A DNA stretch of 29,515 bases, taken from IMG/VR virus record IMGVR_UViG_3300030102_007926, positions 1 through 29,515 of that record; one strand, written 5' to 3'. The DNA comes from a virus. This document shows, piece after piece, positions 15,204-23,609 of the stretch (position 1 is the stretch's first letter; every line of letters begins with the position of its first letter). The notes under the pieces are model-generated. The model did no database searches. It worked only from the letters and a program-made list of their open reading frames with translations, and had not been told where the DNA came from. A program made the translations under genes and the position numbers.

Positions 15204-17668
15204 ATAGCTATCTTAGAGAATTCTAGAGATTTGTCAACTACTTTTATGGAAATTTTATCTATATTCCTATTTTTTACTATGTAGTTTGAGATGGGAACTT
15301 GCACAATAGTCTTCACTGCGTTTTTAATTTGTCTGGCATGGCTTTTCTGCATTTTAATTTGGTTTAAAATGTGTTTTTCTACGCTTTTATTGATACAAAT
15401 TTCTATATCTCTTTCAGAAAGTCTGTCTTGTATAGCTGATAATTCGGCTCTAATAATCTTGAGTAACTCGGATTCTCCTAACTCATTAAAAACTAACACC
15501 TCATCTACTCTAGCGAGTAATTCGGGTCTAAAATATTTTTTAAGAGAGTTTTTATAGATTTCATCTTCATTCTCTTTTTGTGGAGCGAACCCCATGCTTC
15601 TTTTTGTTTTCTCTTTGTGACCGACATTAGAAGTCATAACTATTATAGTCTTACTTAAATCAATTCTTCTATTAAGGTTGTCTGTAAGATATCCTTCATC
15701 TAGTATTTGTAGTAAAATATCTAAAACCTTTGGCTCACATTTTTCTACCTCATCAAACAAAACCACACAATTAGGATTATTTCTAACGTATTCAGTCAAT
15801 AAACCCCCTTCTTCATATCCTATATAACCAGCATTAGCACCCAAAAGCTTGGAAATACCTGTTTTATCTTGATATTCGCTCATATTTAGCTGCAAAAACG
15901 ATTTTTCATTACCGAAAAAGTATTTAGCTATTTTCTTTGCTGTGAATGTCTTACCAACGCTTGTAGAACCAATAAACAAAAAGTTACTTAATGGCTTTAG
16001 AGGATCGTTTAGACCAGCTTTAACACATGCTAATGCGTTATGTATGACTTTTATGTTCTTCTCTTGACCAAAAACTTCAGAGTTCATCTGATTGTAGAAT
16101 TTAGTAAAAGAAGAAGTGTTTTTGGCTATTGTTTTGGGAGATAAGCCCGTTTTTTCTTCAAAAACAGAAAGAATATCTTTCTGTCTTATGTTTTGCTTTC
16201 TACCTTTCCTCTCTGCGTATCGAGCCATGACTTGTAGATAGTTTTTTAGCATTAAAGTAAATTTTTCTTCATCTAATTTCTCATCCTCTGTAGTCCCCAT
16301 CAAAAATTCACAAAATGATGTTCTTACTTCCTCGACAGTAGAAGGAACTTCGTTGTATTTTATTTTAGTTCTGGCTCCTAATTGGTCAATTACATCAAAT
16401 GCTTTGTCTGGGAACTTCTTGTTACTTAGAAACTTATCACACAAATCAATAATGGTATCTATATCTGACTCCTTATACTTAACATGGTGAAAATCTTCGT
16501 AGTAAGGTAAAGCTTTCATCACGATCTCTTTAGTATCTTCTTTAGAAGGTTCTTCGACAAAGATTTTATCAAACCTTCTCTTCATAGCAGTATCTTTCTC
16601 AAAGAATTTTTTATATTCTTGAGATGTAGTAGCCCCAATACATTTTATATCGCCCCTCGCTAAAGCTGGCTTAAGCATATTAGATGCATCGACCGCTCCT
16701 TCAGAATTTCCTGCTCCTATTATTGTGTGTATTTCATCAAAAAACAAAATAATACTAGACTCTTTTTCCGCTTCAGCGATAAGAGACTTAAATCTTTCCT
16801 CAAACTCGCCTCTATATTTTGTCCCTGCTATCATAGCGCTTATATCCACAGCATAAATTTGCGCTAGAGACATATAAGGTGGGCTTTCTTGGTTGATTAT
16901 TTTCTGTACGAGACCCTCTACTATAGCGGTTTTGCCAACACCCGCATCGCCGACTAAAATAGCATTACTCTTATTCTTTTTAGATAAAATTTCTACTAAC
17001 TCATCTATCTCACGATCTCTACCAGAGATAAGAGAGGATTTTTGAGTCACAAATCTTTCGTTTAAATTAACGCAGTATTTTTTTAAGTTAGACAAAGAAT
17101 CTCCTGAAGAATCTTTTTTACTACGAGATTTTAATTTAAATTTTTCTTCTATATCCAATCTCGTAGAGTCAGTCAATATGGTTTTTATTTGATCTGTAGG
17201 AGGAATACTCGTCTCAAGAATATAAGTTTCGATAATATCTTTAGCGTGTATGGTATCTATACCATTACTCTTCATATATTCTATGAAATGACCTTCCATA
17301 TCCAAGATCGTGTAAAGAATATGTTCAATGCCTATAAAGTAACTGTCGAAGTTATCTGAAAAATCTTTAGCAAAAAATATAATTTCATTTACATCTTCGT
17401 GCCAACCTCCTTGGCCTTTGGAAGCTTGAAAATAGTCTTTATTTTGAGCCGCATACTTCTTAAACAACTTAATAAATTTCTTCCCTGCTATATGAAGATC
17501 ATAAGACTTTAGCCTGACAGCACAACTGTCAGATATATTCATCATGCAACCGTAAACTAAGTGAGCTGTTGTTACTAGAGTGTGTCCATTAGCTTCTGCA
17601 AATTTTTGCGAATCCTTAAGCCCCTTTTTTGCTTTGGGTGTTAAATTGAAATCGGTTAGACCCATCAT
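15200..17668 (-). CDS. ClpA/ClpC-type AAA+ protein unfoldase
   Basis: The 822 residues match a complete Hsp100. An N-terminal repeat domain (about 1-155, [28 protein letters not shown]) precedes D1 with Walker A GDAGVGKT (240-247), Walker B ILFFDE (307-312) and arginines at 364-365 in [11 protein letters not shown] short linker of about 60 residues (450-510) lies where ClpB has its long M-domain. D2 has Walker [10 protein letters not shown] (to 574), Walker B VVLFDE (635-640) and sensor 1 MTSN (678-681). RSMGFAP places MGF (692-694) where ClpA has IGL and ClpC has VGF, the loop that docks on ClpP. The protein likely unfolds substrates and may feed them to host ClpP; no clpP gene is in this window. 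It starts 11 bp after the polymerase gene's stop and is coupled to the next gene by ATGA. Confidence 0.93.
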   Translation of the reverse strand: MMGLTDFNLTPKAKKGLKDSQKFAEANGHTLVTTAHLVYGCMMNISDSCAVRLKSYDLHIAGKKFIKLFKKYAAQNKDYFQASKGQGGWHEDVNEIIFFAKDFSDNFDSYFIGIEHILYTILDMEGHFIEYMKSNGIDTIHAKDIIETYILETSIPPTDQIKTILTDSTRLDIEEKFKLKSRSKKDSSGDSLSNLKKYCVNLNERFVTQKSSLISGRDREIDELVEILSKKNKSNAILVGDAGVGKTAIVEGLVQKIINQESPPYMSLAQIYAVDISAMIAGTKYRGEFEERFKSLIAEAEKESSIILFFDEIHTIIGAGNSEGAVDASNMLKPALARGDIKCIGATTSQEYKKFFEKDTAMKRRFDKIFVEEPSKEDTKEIVMKALPYYEDFHHVKYKESDIDTIIDLCDKFLSNKKFPDKAFDVIDQLGARTKIKYNEVPSTVEEVRTSFCEFLMGTTEDEKLDEEKFTLMLKNYLQVMARYAERKGRKQNIRQKDILSVFEEKTGLSPKTIAKNTSSFTKFYNQMNSEVFGQEKNIKVIHNALACVKAGLNDPLKPLSNFLFIGSTSVGKTFTAKKIAKYFFGNEKSFLQLNMSEYQDKTGISKLLGANAGYIGYEEGGLLTEYVRNNPNCVVLFDEVEKCEPKVLDILLQILDEGYLTDNLNRRIDLSKTIIVMTSNVGHKEKTKRSMGFAPQKENEDEIYKNSLKKYFRPELLARVDEVLVFNELGESELLKIIRAELSAIQDRLSERDIEICINKSVEKHILNQIKMQKSHARQIKNAVKTIVQVPISNYIVKNRNIDKISIKVVDKSLEFSKIAI

Positions 17669-17679
17669 AATTCTTTACA

Positions 17680-20241
17680 CTATTTAAGTTCAGATAGCTT
17701 CATGTAGATTTTGTCTTTTAAAGGGAAAATCTTATCTATAAACACAATATCATCTCCTTTTGAACCGTATATTATCACAACATCGGACTTTTTGGGTAAT
17801 TTTTTCCCAGAATCTAAATAATCTGTTAATCTAGCATCTCTACTACTGTCTAAGAATAAACCCTCTAAAACCCCACCTTCATCTTGCATAGTTAAGCGAG
17901 CATATTTATTACCGTTCCTACTGGTTCTACGCATAATATCCGTCAAAACGCCTACAAATTTTACATTAGCGCGATCATTAAGTTCTTTAACGGTATCTGC
18001 CGAATGAAAGTCATCTTCATAGCTAAAAACCTGCCTGATATTATGAGAATAACTATAACCTAAAAGCTTTTCTTCAAAAAACCAATTAGCATACTTAACA
18101 TGCTTTTTGTTCATCTCATAAATATCTTTATATGGCTGATATTTTTTGCGAAATGTCTCAAATCTTTTGTCTGAAAACATCTTCCTATTATCATCTCCAA
18201 CCATATCTTGCTTCTTGGCGTTATGGATGGAATTGATTATATCATAGTTGTCTTTTTCCCCAAGAGCTAAAAAGTTTCTCTTCTCTCTATCCGTTAAAAT
18301 ATTGAATGTTTGAGCTTCTAAAACTAGTCTAGGACGATTACTTAGGACAAAGGAGTCTAGTAGACCTGCTTGAATTAAAGCTGATAAAGTTCCTATGTTC
18401 AAACCTGCTTGTTTAGCAGATAAAAATACTTCATACTTATTAGAAAAAGATTCATCTCTAAAATCTAGTAAAGATTGCAAGACTTTAGTAGATACACCTT
18501 TAATTGAATTCAATCCATACCTAATATTTTTACCTTCTATCTTAAAATCAATATCAGATTTGTTTAGATCGGGCGGCAAAAGTTTTATGTCAAAATGAGA
18601 AAGTTCTTGAGAGATTTTAGCTATCTCCTCATGAGAGTTGGGTTCATATTTTGCAAACTTTAATAAGCTTAAAAAGAACTCTTGTGGGTATGTAAATTTT
18701 AAATAAACCGTTATCGCAGCTAAGTGAGCATAGCTGATAGAATGAGATTTGTTGAAAGAGTAATTAGCTGAATCTTCAGCCACTCTCCATAATACATCTC
18801 CGATAGCGCTATCTAGTTTATTAGAGATGATTTTTTCCTCAATTTTAGCTTTCCAAGCTGGCATTTGATCAACCTTCTTTTTGCCAACGATCCTTCTTAA
18901 TTGTTCGGCTTCATCTAGAGTAAAGCCAACCTTAACAGCCATTTTCATAAGCTGCTCTTGGTAAAGAGGAATGCCTCCAGTGTAGCTTAAAATATCATCA
19001 AAGAATTCGTGGACAGATTGGAAGTCTCCAGTTCTTACATAAGTAGCATAATTATCCTTGAAATCTAAAGCTCCAGGTCTTGCTATAGCGACAACAGCAG
19101 ATAATTGCTCTAGATTTTGTGGCGCTATAAGTTTGCAGACTTTAAAGTTAGTTTCAGCCTCAATCTGGAAAAGACCTTGGGGTGATCGGAGGCAAGATAA
19201 AGCTGTGTAAATAATTTGATCGTTAACGTCTATATCAGAAGCGTTTATTCCTACTTGTTTGCAAACATCATAAACAACCGAAAGAGTTCTTAAGCCTAAA
19301 ATATCAAATTTAACACTAAGGCTAGCCACATCATTCATATCATATCCAGAAACTAACGCATCGTCATTAGTTTTCTGTAGTGGCATAATGTCATCTAGAT
19401 CGTAATATGAAATAGAAATACCAGATGGATGAACCCCAGTGTTTTTGTTTAATCCTTGTAATTTTTTAGCTATACTAAATACTTTAGGGTATTTGTCAGC
19501 GTAAGATTTGAAGGATTCGCTTTCCTCATAAGCTGTATCTAATTTAGCCACAATACCAAAATGTTTGGGGATTGTATCACTGATTTGATTGACATCCATT
19601 TCAGAGAGTTCAGCTATAATTTTACCACACTCTTTCATACAAAGCTTACCACTAAGAGTGTTTAAGGTAAGGATCTTCGAAGTCTTACCTTTGTACTTCT
19701 TTTCGATATATTCAATAACTTCTCCCCTTCTATCATAAGAAATATCATTATCTACATCAGCCAGTAAGCTACCGTCTAAAAATATTTGTCCCTCATGTTC
19801 AATCTTTTTAGCCCTGCTTTTAGAAACGAATCTCTCAAAAAATAAGTCGTATTCAATAGGATCAATGTTAGTGACACCTATCACATAAAGAACTAAGGAA
19901 CCTGCCGCACTACCTCTACCTGCTCCTGTAGGAATATCATTTTCTTTACAAAAGTTAATTATATCCCAATTCAACAGAATATAATCAACAAATCCAAGAT
20001 CATCAAAAATAGTTAACTCTTCTTTTAATCTGTCGTAATAGACTTGAGCGTTTTCTAACTCATGTATTCCCTTTTCTTTAAGACGAGTAAAGCAAAGCTT
20101 TCTTAAGAATTGGAAGTTATCTCCCAGGTCTTTGCAAGAAACCTCGTCATAATATTTTTTTTGTATTTTAATTTCTGGGAGCTTAACTCCTACGGGAAAT
20201 GGGGTATTATAACCTTTATATTTATTCTCTGCCATAGTCAT
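17680..20241 (-). CDS. dnaE: DNA polymerase III alpha-like (family C), catalytic part without PHP domain
   Basis: The 853 residues correspond to DnaE after its PHP domain. NTPFPVGVKLPEIKI matches the linker, TGAGRGSAAGSLVLYVIGVT (105-124) the nucleotide-binding loop, and LFFERFVSKSRAKK the palm. ADVDNDISYDRR (161-172) holds the first two catalytic Asp residues (D162, D164), NTGVHPSGI the fingers, and VKFDILGLRTL the third Asp (D313). A short insertion of about a dozen residues precedes the DVD motif. Helix-hairpin-helix sequence follows near residue 600 and an OB fold near 765-845 (KFVGVLTDIMRRTSRNGNKY). It ends shortly after, so the tau-binding tail of cellular enzymes is absent or reduced. 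The second ATG at 20235 (MAENK) is an equally good start. The missing PHP domain is encoded at 21813-22550. Function: replicative chain elongation. Confidence 0.93.
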   Translation of the reverse strand: MTMAENKYKGYNTPFPVGVKLPEIKIQKKYYDEVSCKDLGDNFQFLRKLCFTRLKEKGIHELENAQVYYDRLKEELTIFDDLGFVDYILLNWDIINFCKENDIPTGAGRGSAAGSLVLYVIGVTNIDPIEYDLFFERFVSKSRAKKIEHEGQIFLDGSLLADVDNDISYDRRGEVIEYIEKKYKGKTSKILTLNTLSGKLCMKECGKIIAELSEMDVNQISDTIPKHFGIVAKLDTAYEESESFKSYADKYPKVFSIAKKLQGLNKNTGVHPSGISISYYDLDDIMPLQKTNDDALVSGYDMNDVASLSVKFDILGLRTLSVVYDVCKQVGINASDIDVNDQIIYTALSCLRSPQGLFQIEAETNFKVCKLIAPQNLEQLSAVVAIARPGALDFKDNYATYVRTGDFQSVHEFFDDILSYTGGIPLYQEQLMKMAVKVGFTLDEAEQLRRIVGKKKVDQMPAWKAKIEEKIISNKLDSAIGDVLWRVAEDSANYSFNKSHSISYAHLAAITVYLKFTYPQEFFLSLLKFAKYEPNSHEEIAKISQELSHFDIKLLPPDLNKSDIDFKIEGKNIRYGLNSIKGVSTKVLQSLLDFRDESFSNKYEVFLSAKQAGLNIGTLSALIQAGLLDSFVLSNRPRLVLEAQTFNILTDREKRNFLALGEKDNYDIINSIHNAKKQDMVGDDNRKMFSDKRFETFRKKYQPYKDIYEMNKKHVKYANWFFEEKLLGYSYSHNIRQVFSYEDDFHSADTVKELNDRANVKFVGVLTDIMRRTSRNGNKYARLTMQDEGGVLEGLFLDSSRDARLTDYLDSGKKLPKKSDVVIIYGSKGDDIVFIDKIFPLKDKIYMKLSELK

Positions 20242-20572
20242 CTTGTGATCTAATTATATCATCTTCTCCAAAATATTCTCCAGTCTGAACTTCAACAAAA
20301 ATCAAATTTTGTAATCCAGTATTCTTAACTCTATGCTTCATCATGCGAGGGATAAAGACAGAATCTCCAACCTTACATGCCCTGCTAATTTTTGAAGTCA
20401 TAACCAAACCTTCTCCTTTAACGACTACCCAATGTTCATCTCTTCTAAGATGAAATTGTTCACTTAGCCTTTGGTCTGGCTTAACAATAATCCTTTTTAC
20501 TTTGCAATAAGGCTCTTCTAATAAGTTTTCAAAAGACCCCCAAGGTTTATTTTCTTTGTAATTTTTGCCCAT
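20222..20572 (-). CDS. Cupin, type II mannose-6-phosphate isomerase domain (ManC C-terminal-like)
   Basis: All 116 residues fit the cupin that forms the C-terminal domain of bifunctional GDP-mannose pyrophosphorylase/mannose-6-phosphate isomerase. KPWGSFENLL at the start is followed by VKRIIVKPDQRLSEQFHLRR, then DEHWVVVKGEG, GDSVFIPRMMKHRVKN and FVEVQTGEYFGEDDIIR with QDDYGR at the end. The metal-binding His and Glu residues of the cupin (FHLRRDEHW, KHR) are retained. The N-terminal nucleotidyltransferase domain is absent. It probably interconverts fructose-6-phosphate and mannose-6-phosphate or acts on a related sugar. With Gmd and Fcl nearby, it could help feed GDP-mannose and then GDP-fucose synthesis. 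It sits between the methyltransferase (adjacent, no gap) and the polymerase (14-20 bp overlap). Confidence 0.85.
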   Translation of the reverse strand: MGKNYKENKPWGSFENLLEEPYCKVKRIIVKPDQRLSEQFHLRRDEHWVVVKGEGLVMTSKISRACKVGDSVFIPRMMKHRVKNTGLQNLIFVEVQTGEYFGEDDIIRSQDDYGRE

Positions 20573-21187
20573 TTATACGTTTTTAATAGCTATTAAGTCC
20601 TCCTTGCAATTTGCATCAAACAAAATTGTGTATCCAAATTTATTTAATCTGCGTATTGTTTTTTCTAAATTAGGACCATTAGATTTAAAAGTGTTTTCAG
20701 AGTGGGTCTGCTCAAATCTAATATAACCTATATTATATTTTTCGAAATCTATGTCATCTATTATTTTACAATCTAAACCCTCAACATCTATGTAAAGTCT
20801 ATCTATATATTCTTGATGAAAATAATCTAAAAGATTGTTAATTTTAGTTGCTGGAACTTTTTCTTTTTTAACTTTTTCAGCAGGGCGTTGAAAAATATCT
20901 CCTTCAATTTCTTTGTGTTTCGTTACATGTCGCTCCAAAACCGAGCAATGAACATTATTTGGTGTGTTAACTGGATAGAACAGATCGACCTCACTTTCAT
21001 CACTATCAATCACAGCCACATGGCGAAAATTAATACCTTCAAAATCTTTATAAAATGTTTTTGCCAATTCTAAAGCGCCAGAAGAAGCGTCCACTAATAA
21101 AACTTTACAAAGATATTTTTTATTTTTATTCAGGAATTCGGTAACTTTATCATTACCTTCGTTGCATCCAATTTGTAGTATGTTCAT
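20573..21187 (-). CDS. FkbM-family SAM-dependent methyltransferase
   Basis: The 204-residue protein opens with NILQIGCNEGNDKVTEF, the glycine-rich SAM-binding loop at the end of strand 1. The strand-2 acidic residue follows in VLLVDASSGALE. RLYIDVEGLDCKIIDDIDF is the FkbM signature (LKIDVEG-D). The family O-methylates sugars and small molecules, often in glycan synthesis. The neighbourhood (cupin next to it, gmd/fcl further upstream, glycosyltransferases downstream) agrees with methylation of a sugar residue. It overlaps the DnaQ-like gene by ATGA (21184-21187) and lies between the two halves of the polymerase. Confidence 0.85.
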   Translation of the reverse strand: MNILQIGCNEGNDKVTEFLNKNKKYLCKVLLVDASSGALELAKTFYKDFEGINFRHVAVIDSDESEVDLFYPVNTPNNVHCSVLERHVTKHKEIEGDIFQRPAEKVKKEKVPATKINNLLDYFHQEYIDRLYIDVEGLDCKIIDDIDFEKYNIGYIRFEQTHSENTFKSNGPNLEKTIRRLNKFGYTILFDANCKEDLIAIKNV

Positions 21188-21816
21188 ATTTCAAGATCAA
21201 ATAATTGTTTACGGAATACTTTGAAGTTCATCTCAATATCATATAGAGCATCATGAAGCCTTTTGGGGTCATGGTCAATATTATATTTCTTTAGTAGAGT
21301 TGCTTGGGATGTTTTTAAGCCTCTTTCTCTATAGTTTAGTAATCTATATTGCCAATTAATAAAATCATTTTTAGCCACAGGTATTTCTTTTGCGATAGCT
21401 GTTGCTAAAGACTTTGTATCAATTATACGAGAAACAAAGGAGTAGTCTGGTTCTTTACCCATTAGCTTACGCCAGATATTCACCATGTAAACATCAAATC
21501 CTAGTAAGTTTTGACCGATGATTAAATTGTTTTCGTCGTAAAGATCTTTAGAAAATTCCTCCCAAACTTGATTCGGAGCTTTACTTTTTTTATTGTATTC
21601 TTTTGTGGAGAAGCCTGTCACTTTCGCAGCTCCTTCTGAAACATTAAGGTTAGGCCAATGGATAAACATGTCATTACGCGCAATAACTTTATCACCTTCG
21701 GCTAATAACCATGCAACTTGCCAAGGCCGAGAAGTGACCAAGTTCAAACCCTCTGTTTCAGTATCAAAGACCACATATCTTTGCTTTTTGTTAAATCTAA
21801 GTAGTGATTCGTTCAT
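21184..21816 (-). CDS. DnaQ-like 3'-5' exonuclease (DEDDh)
   Basis: The 210-residue protein has Exo I as VVFDTETEGL (residues about 14-23), with the DxE metal-binding pair, Exo II as IGQNLLGFDVYM, and Exo III as HDALYDIEMNFKVF, with the H-x-x-x-x-D arrangement that defines the DEDDh subclass. IIDTKSLATAIAK is the usual central strand. This is the architecture of polymerase III epsilon and stand-alone RNase T/DnaQ-type exonucleases. It lies directly after the PHP-half gene (ATGA overlap 21813-21816) and upstream of the catalytic polymerase half, so proofreading for the phage polymerase is the natural assignment. RNA or DNA trimming is the alternative. Confidence 0.9.
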   Translation of the reverse strand: MNESLLRFNKKQRYVVFDTETEGLNLVTSRPWQVAWLLAEGDKVIARNDMFIHWPNLNVSEGAAKVTGFSTKEYNKKSKAPNQVWEEFSKDLYDENNLIIGQNLLGFDVYMVNIWRKLMGKEPDYSFVSRIIDTKSLATAIAKEIPVAKNDFINWQYRLLNYRERGLKTSQATLLKKYNIDHDPKRLHDALYDIEMNFKVFRKQLFDLEI

Positions 21817-22550
21817 TTTTGTTTTTCTAAGTAAGATTCAAAACAGAACTCATCGCTCCCAAAGTGGTCTAAATTAGGACAACTTAAGGTAGCGGGTCTG
21901 CCAAAGTTCCTATTACAAATAATTTTGTATGTTTGTAAGGCTTCTACGTCCTTTTTGTTTTTGTAGTAAATACTTTTGACTGTTTTTACGGGTCTATTGA
22001 TTCTGTCAGAAAATGCAATGACTTTTTCCCGCAATAATTGATCAAATGGTAAATTATTTTTTTCCACCCAAAAAGTAGGAGTTATTTTGTTAAAATCAGG
22101 CAAACATTTCTTTAAATGAAAATTATTATTAAAAATAAATGAATCATAAAAAGGAATAACTAGCTCAACACTATCATTCCAAACAGAATTAAGAAAAGAA
22201 AAATCAACCTTACCATTCCCTGTATGCGCGTAAGAATATATTTTATAAAGAAGTTTACATCCAGCATCATCATTCGCAAATATTACAATCTTATGGTCTG
22301 AATTGTCATCTTCTTTTACGTCATTACAACAAGTCAGCCTCAATCCAAAAACAAGATCAATGCCTCTATCCTTACACCTATTGTGGGCGGTAACAAACCC
22401 CGTCATAGAGTCCTCCACAAGAACTAGTGATTTAATATTGTTATCTTCGCATATAGAAAGAATGCTATCAGGACCACCCTCGATCTCATTTTCATCAAGG
22501 GTTAGAATACTCTTTCCTATGGAGTAGGTGGACTTAAATACAGGTATCAT
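21813..22550 (-). CDS. Split PHP domain of DNA polymerase III alpha, degenerate
   Basis: The 245 residues match the N-terminal PHP region of DnaE. PVFKSTYSIGKSILT stands where the enzyme has LHVHSEYSLLDG, and LVLVEDSMTGFVTAHNRCKD, followed by GIDLVFGLRL, where it has a T-D-H...G...F...C...GI-PI-G-E pattern. The segment DVEALQTYKIICNRNFGR fits the end of PHP, and the protein stops where DnaE continues into the LP-F linker that opens the 853-residue protein at 20241. The H-x-H pair reads F-K, the second-motif His reads Ser and the Glu after I-G reads Arg, so the metal site looks lost. It probably acts as a structural subunit of the polymerase. Assignment is by pattern, and no intein sequence is visible at the break. 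Confidence 0.75.
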   Translation of the reverse strand: MIPVFKSTYSIGKSILTLDENEIEGGPDSILSICEDNNIKSLVLVEDSMTGFVTAHNRCKDRGIDLVFGLRLTCCNDVKEDDNSDHKIVIFANDDAGCKLLYKIYSYAHTGNGKVDFSFLNSVWNDSVELVIPFYDSFIFNNNFHLKKCLPDFNKITPTFWVEKNNLPFDQLLREKVIAFSDRINRPVKTVKSIYYKNKKDVEALQTYKIICNRNFGRPATLSCPNLDHFGSDEFCFESYLEKQK

Positions 22551-22556
22551 TGCTGT

Positions 22557-22584
22557 AAGATACCATAGTCATTACAGAAGTCAA
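22557..22584 (-). promoter_or_regulatory. Sigma70-like promoter before the split polymerase genes
   Basis: On the minus strand, TTGACT (22584-22579) and TATCTT (22562-22557) lie 16 bp apart, matching the bacterial consensus at 5/6 and 4/6 positions. Initiation about 7 bp downstream would coincide with the ATG at 22550. The -35 overlaps the stop of the upstream nuclease gene. An inverted repeat GGTATC/GATACC (22543-22564) flanks the start codon. This is one of the few spacers (30 bp) in the replication operon. Confidence 0.3.
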
Positions 22585-23609
22585 GAAGAATGTGCAGGAC
22601 AACCTTGATAATATCTAAGCTCACAAGATCCACCTTCAGGAATAGCAGTCTCTACAAAGTCTTCTTCGAAATATGACTTTAGAAACTGACCATCTTTGTC
22701 ATAAACTTCGTAGTAAAAAAAGTCAAACTTCATTGGGCAGTGCCATTTAGGAGAACCGTCTTTTTTTAGTTCTCCCTTTCTTGTAGCGAAACCACAAAGA
22801 AGTTTACCGCTAAAAGAGTTGTCTTTTGGAAATCCTTGGTGAGCTGCGAAATTGTATTTAGCGTCTCTCTCTGAAAAACAATCTAGATATTTTTGTATCT
22901 CTGTAAGCTGTAGCTCAAACCCTTCTAATTCGTCAGGATCTAAAGGCTTCATTCTAACCACACCAGATTTAGAAGCATTAGGGTCTAGATCAAACTTTAA
23001 AAACAAAAATTCAGAAACTCTATTAGAGTAATTTGGGAAAAGTTTTTTTACAGCTAGGCTGTACATTAAATCTTGTAGATTATCGGTTTGATCTTTTCCT
23101 TTGAAAACGTCTTTACTTGTTTTAAAATCCCTTATAAGAGCAAATTTTTCTTTTTTGTATAAAAAAAGCTTATCGATAAAGCCCCTTATTTTATAGCTGA
23201 TCTGACCTTCTGTTTTTATAATGTCAAAATCTTTTTCCGAATACTCCTCTGTAGGTTTGCATAAATCACCACCAAAAAAATCGTAGGATAATCCATTAAA
23301 TATCATATCCTTCATTAAATCCACATTTTCTTGATCATCAACACCTTCCTTCACGGCATGTTTCATGATCAACCTCTTTATCGATGGAACCGAAAAAACA
23401 TCTTTAGTTTTAATTATTTTATTAAAATATTTTTTTCTTTTTTTAACACCTAAAACCTCAAAGACAAGGTGGCATATAGAACCTCTCCTAGCTCCATCAT
23501 TTCCTTTCTCTGGCAGATGAAGCTTATATTTACACCAATATAACCAAGAGCAGGACTGTGCTGTCTTAATTCGACTGGCAGATAAAGGTGTTTGAGGGTC
23601 AGGCATCAC
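22581..23609 (-). CDS. PD-(D/E)XK nuclease, Cas4/RecB-like
   Basis: The 342-residue protein opens TPLSASRIKTAQSCSWLYWC and KLHLPEK, the usual start of RecB/Cas4 nucleases. RRGSICHLVFEVL (residues 41-53) gives the RG-x-x-x-H...E helix. GFIDKLF (143-149) and LIRDFKTSK (158-166, D161 and K163) form the catalytic D...D-x-K core. DNLQDLMYSLAV (176-187) is the Q-x-x-x-Y motif IV. Cys 20 and 26 at the N-terminus and several Cys near the end (CGF, HCPMKF, SCEL, GCPAH) could coordinate a metal or Fe-S cluster as in Cas4 and AddB, but the spacing is not canonical. It probably processes DNA ends during recombination or replication. The start codon overlaps the primase gene by 11 bp; no CRISPR array or cas1/cas2 is present. 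Confidence 0.85.
   Translation of the reverse strand: MMPDPQTPLSASRIKTAQSCSWLYWCKYKLHLPEKGNDGARRGSICHLVFEVLGVKKRKKYFNKIIKTKDVFSVPSIKRLIMKHAVKEGVDDQENVDLMKDMIFNGLSYDFFGGDLCKPTEEYSEKDFDIIKTEGQISYKIRGFIDKLFLYKKEKFALIRDFKTSKDVFKGKDQTDNLQDLMYSLAVKKLFPNYSNRVSEFLFLKFDLDPNASKSGVVRMKPLDPDELEGFELQLTEIQKYLDCFSERDAKYNFAAHQGFPKDNSFSGKLLCGFATRKGELKKDGSPKWHCPMKFDFFYYEVYDKDGQFLKSYFEEDFVETAIPEGGSCELRYYQGCPAHSS

Noticed and set aside
20200-21830. Split-intein mechanism joining the two polymerase halves
   Set aside because: Neither the end of the PHP protein nor the start of the catalytic protein shows intein-like sequence; both end or begin directly in polymerase-like sequence.
22581-23609. Cas4 as part of a CRISPR system
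   Set aside because: There is no cas1, cas2 or array in the window, and the gene sits in a phage replication operon; a replication or recombination nuclease is more likely.
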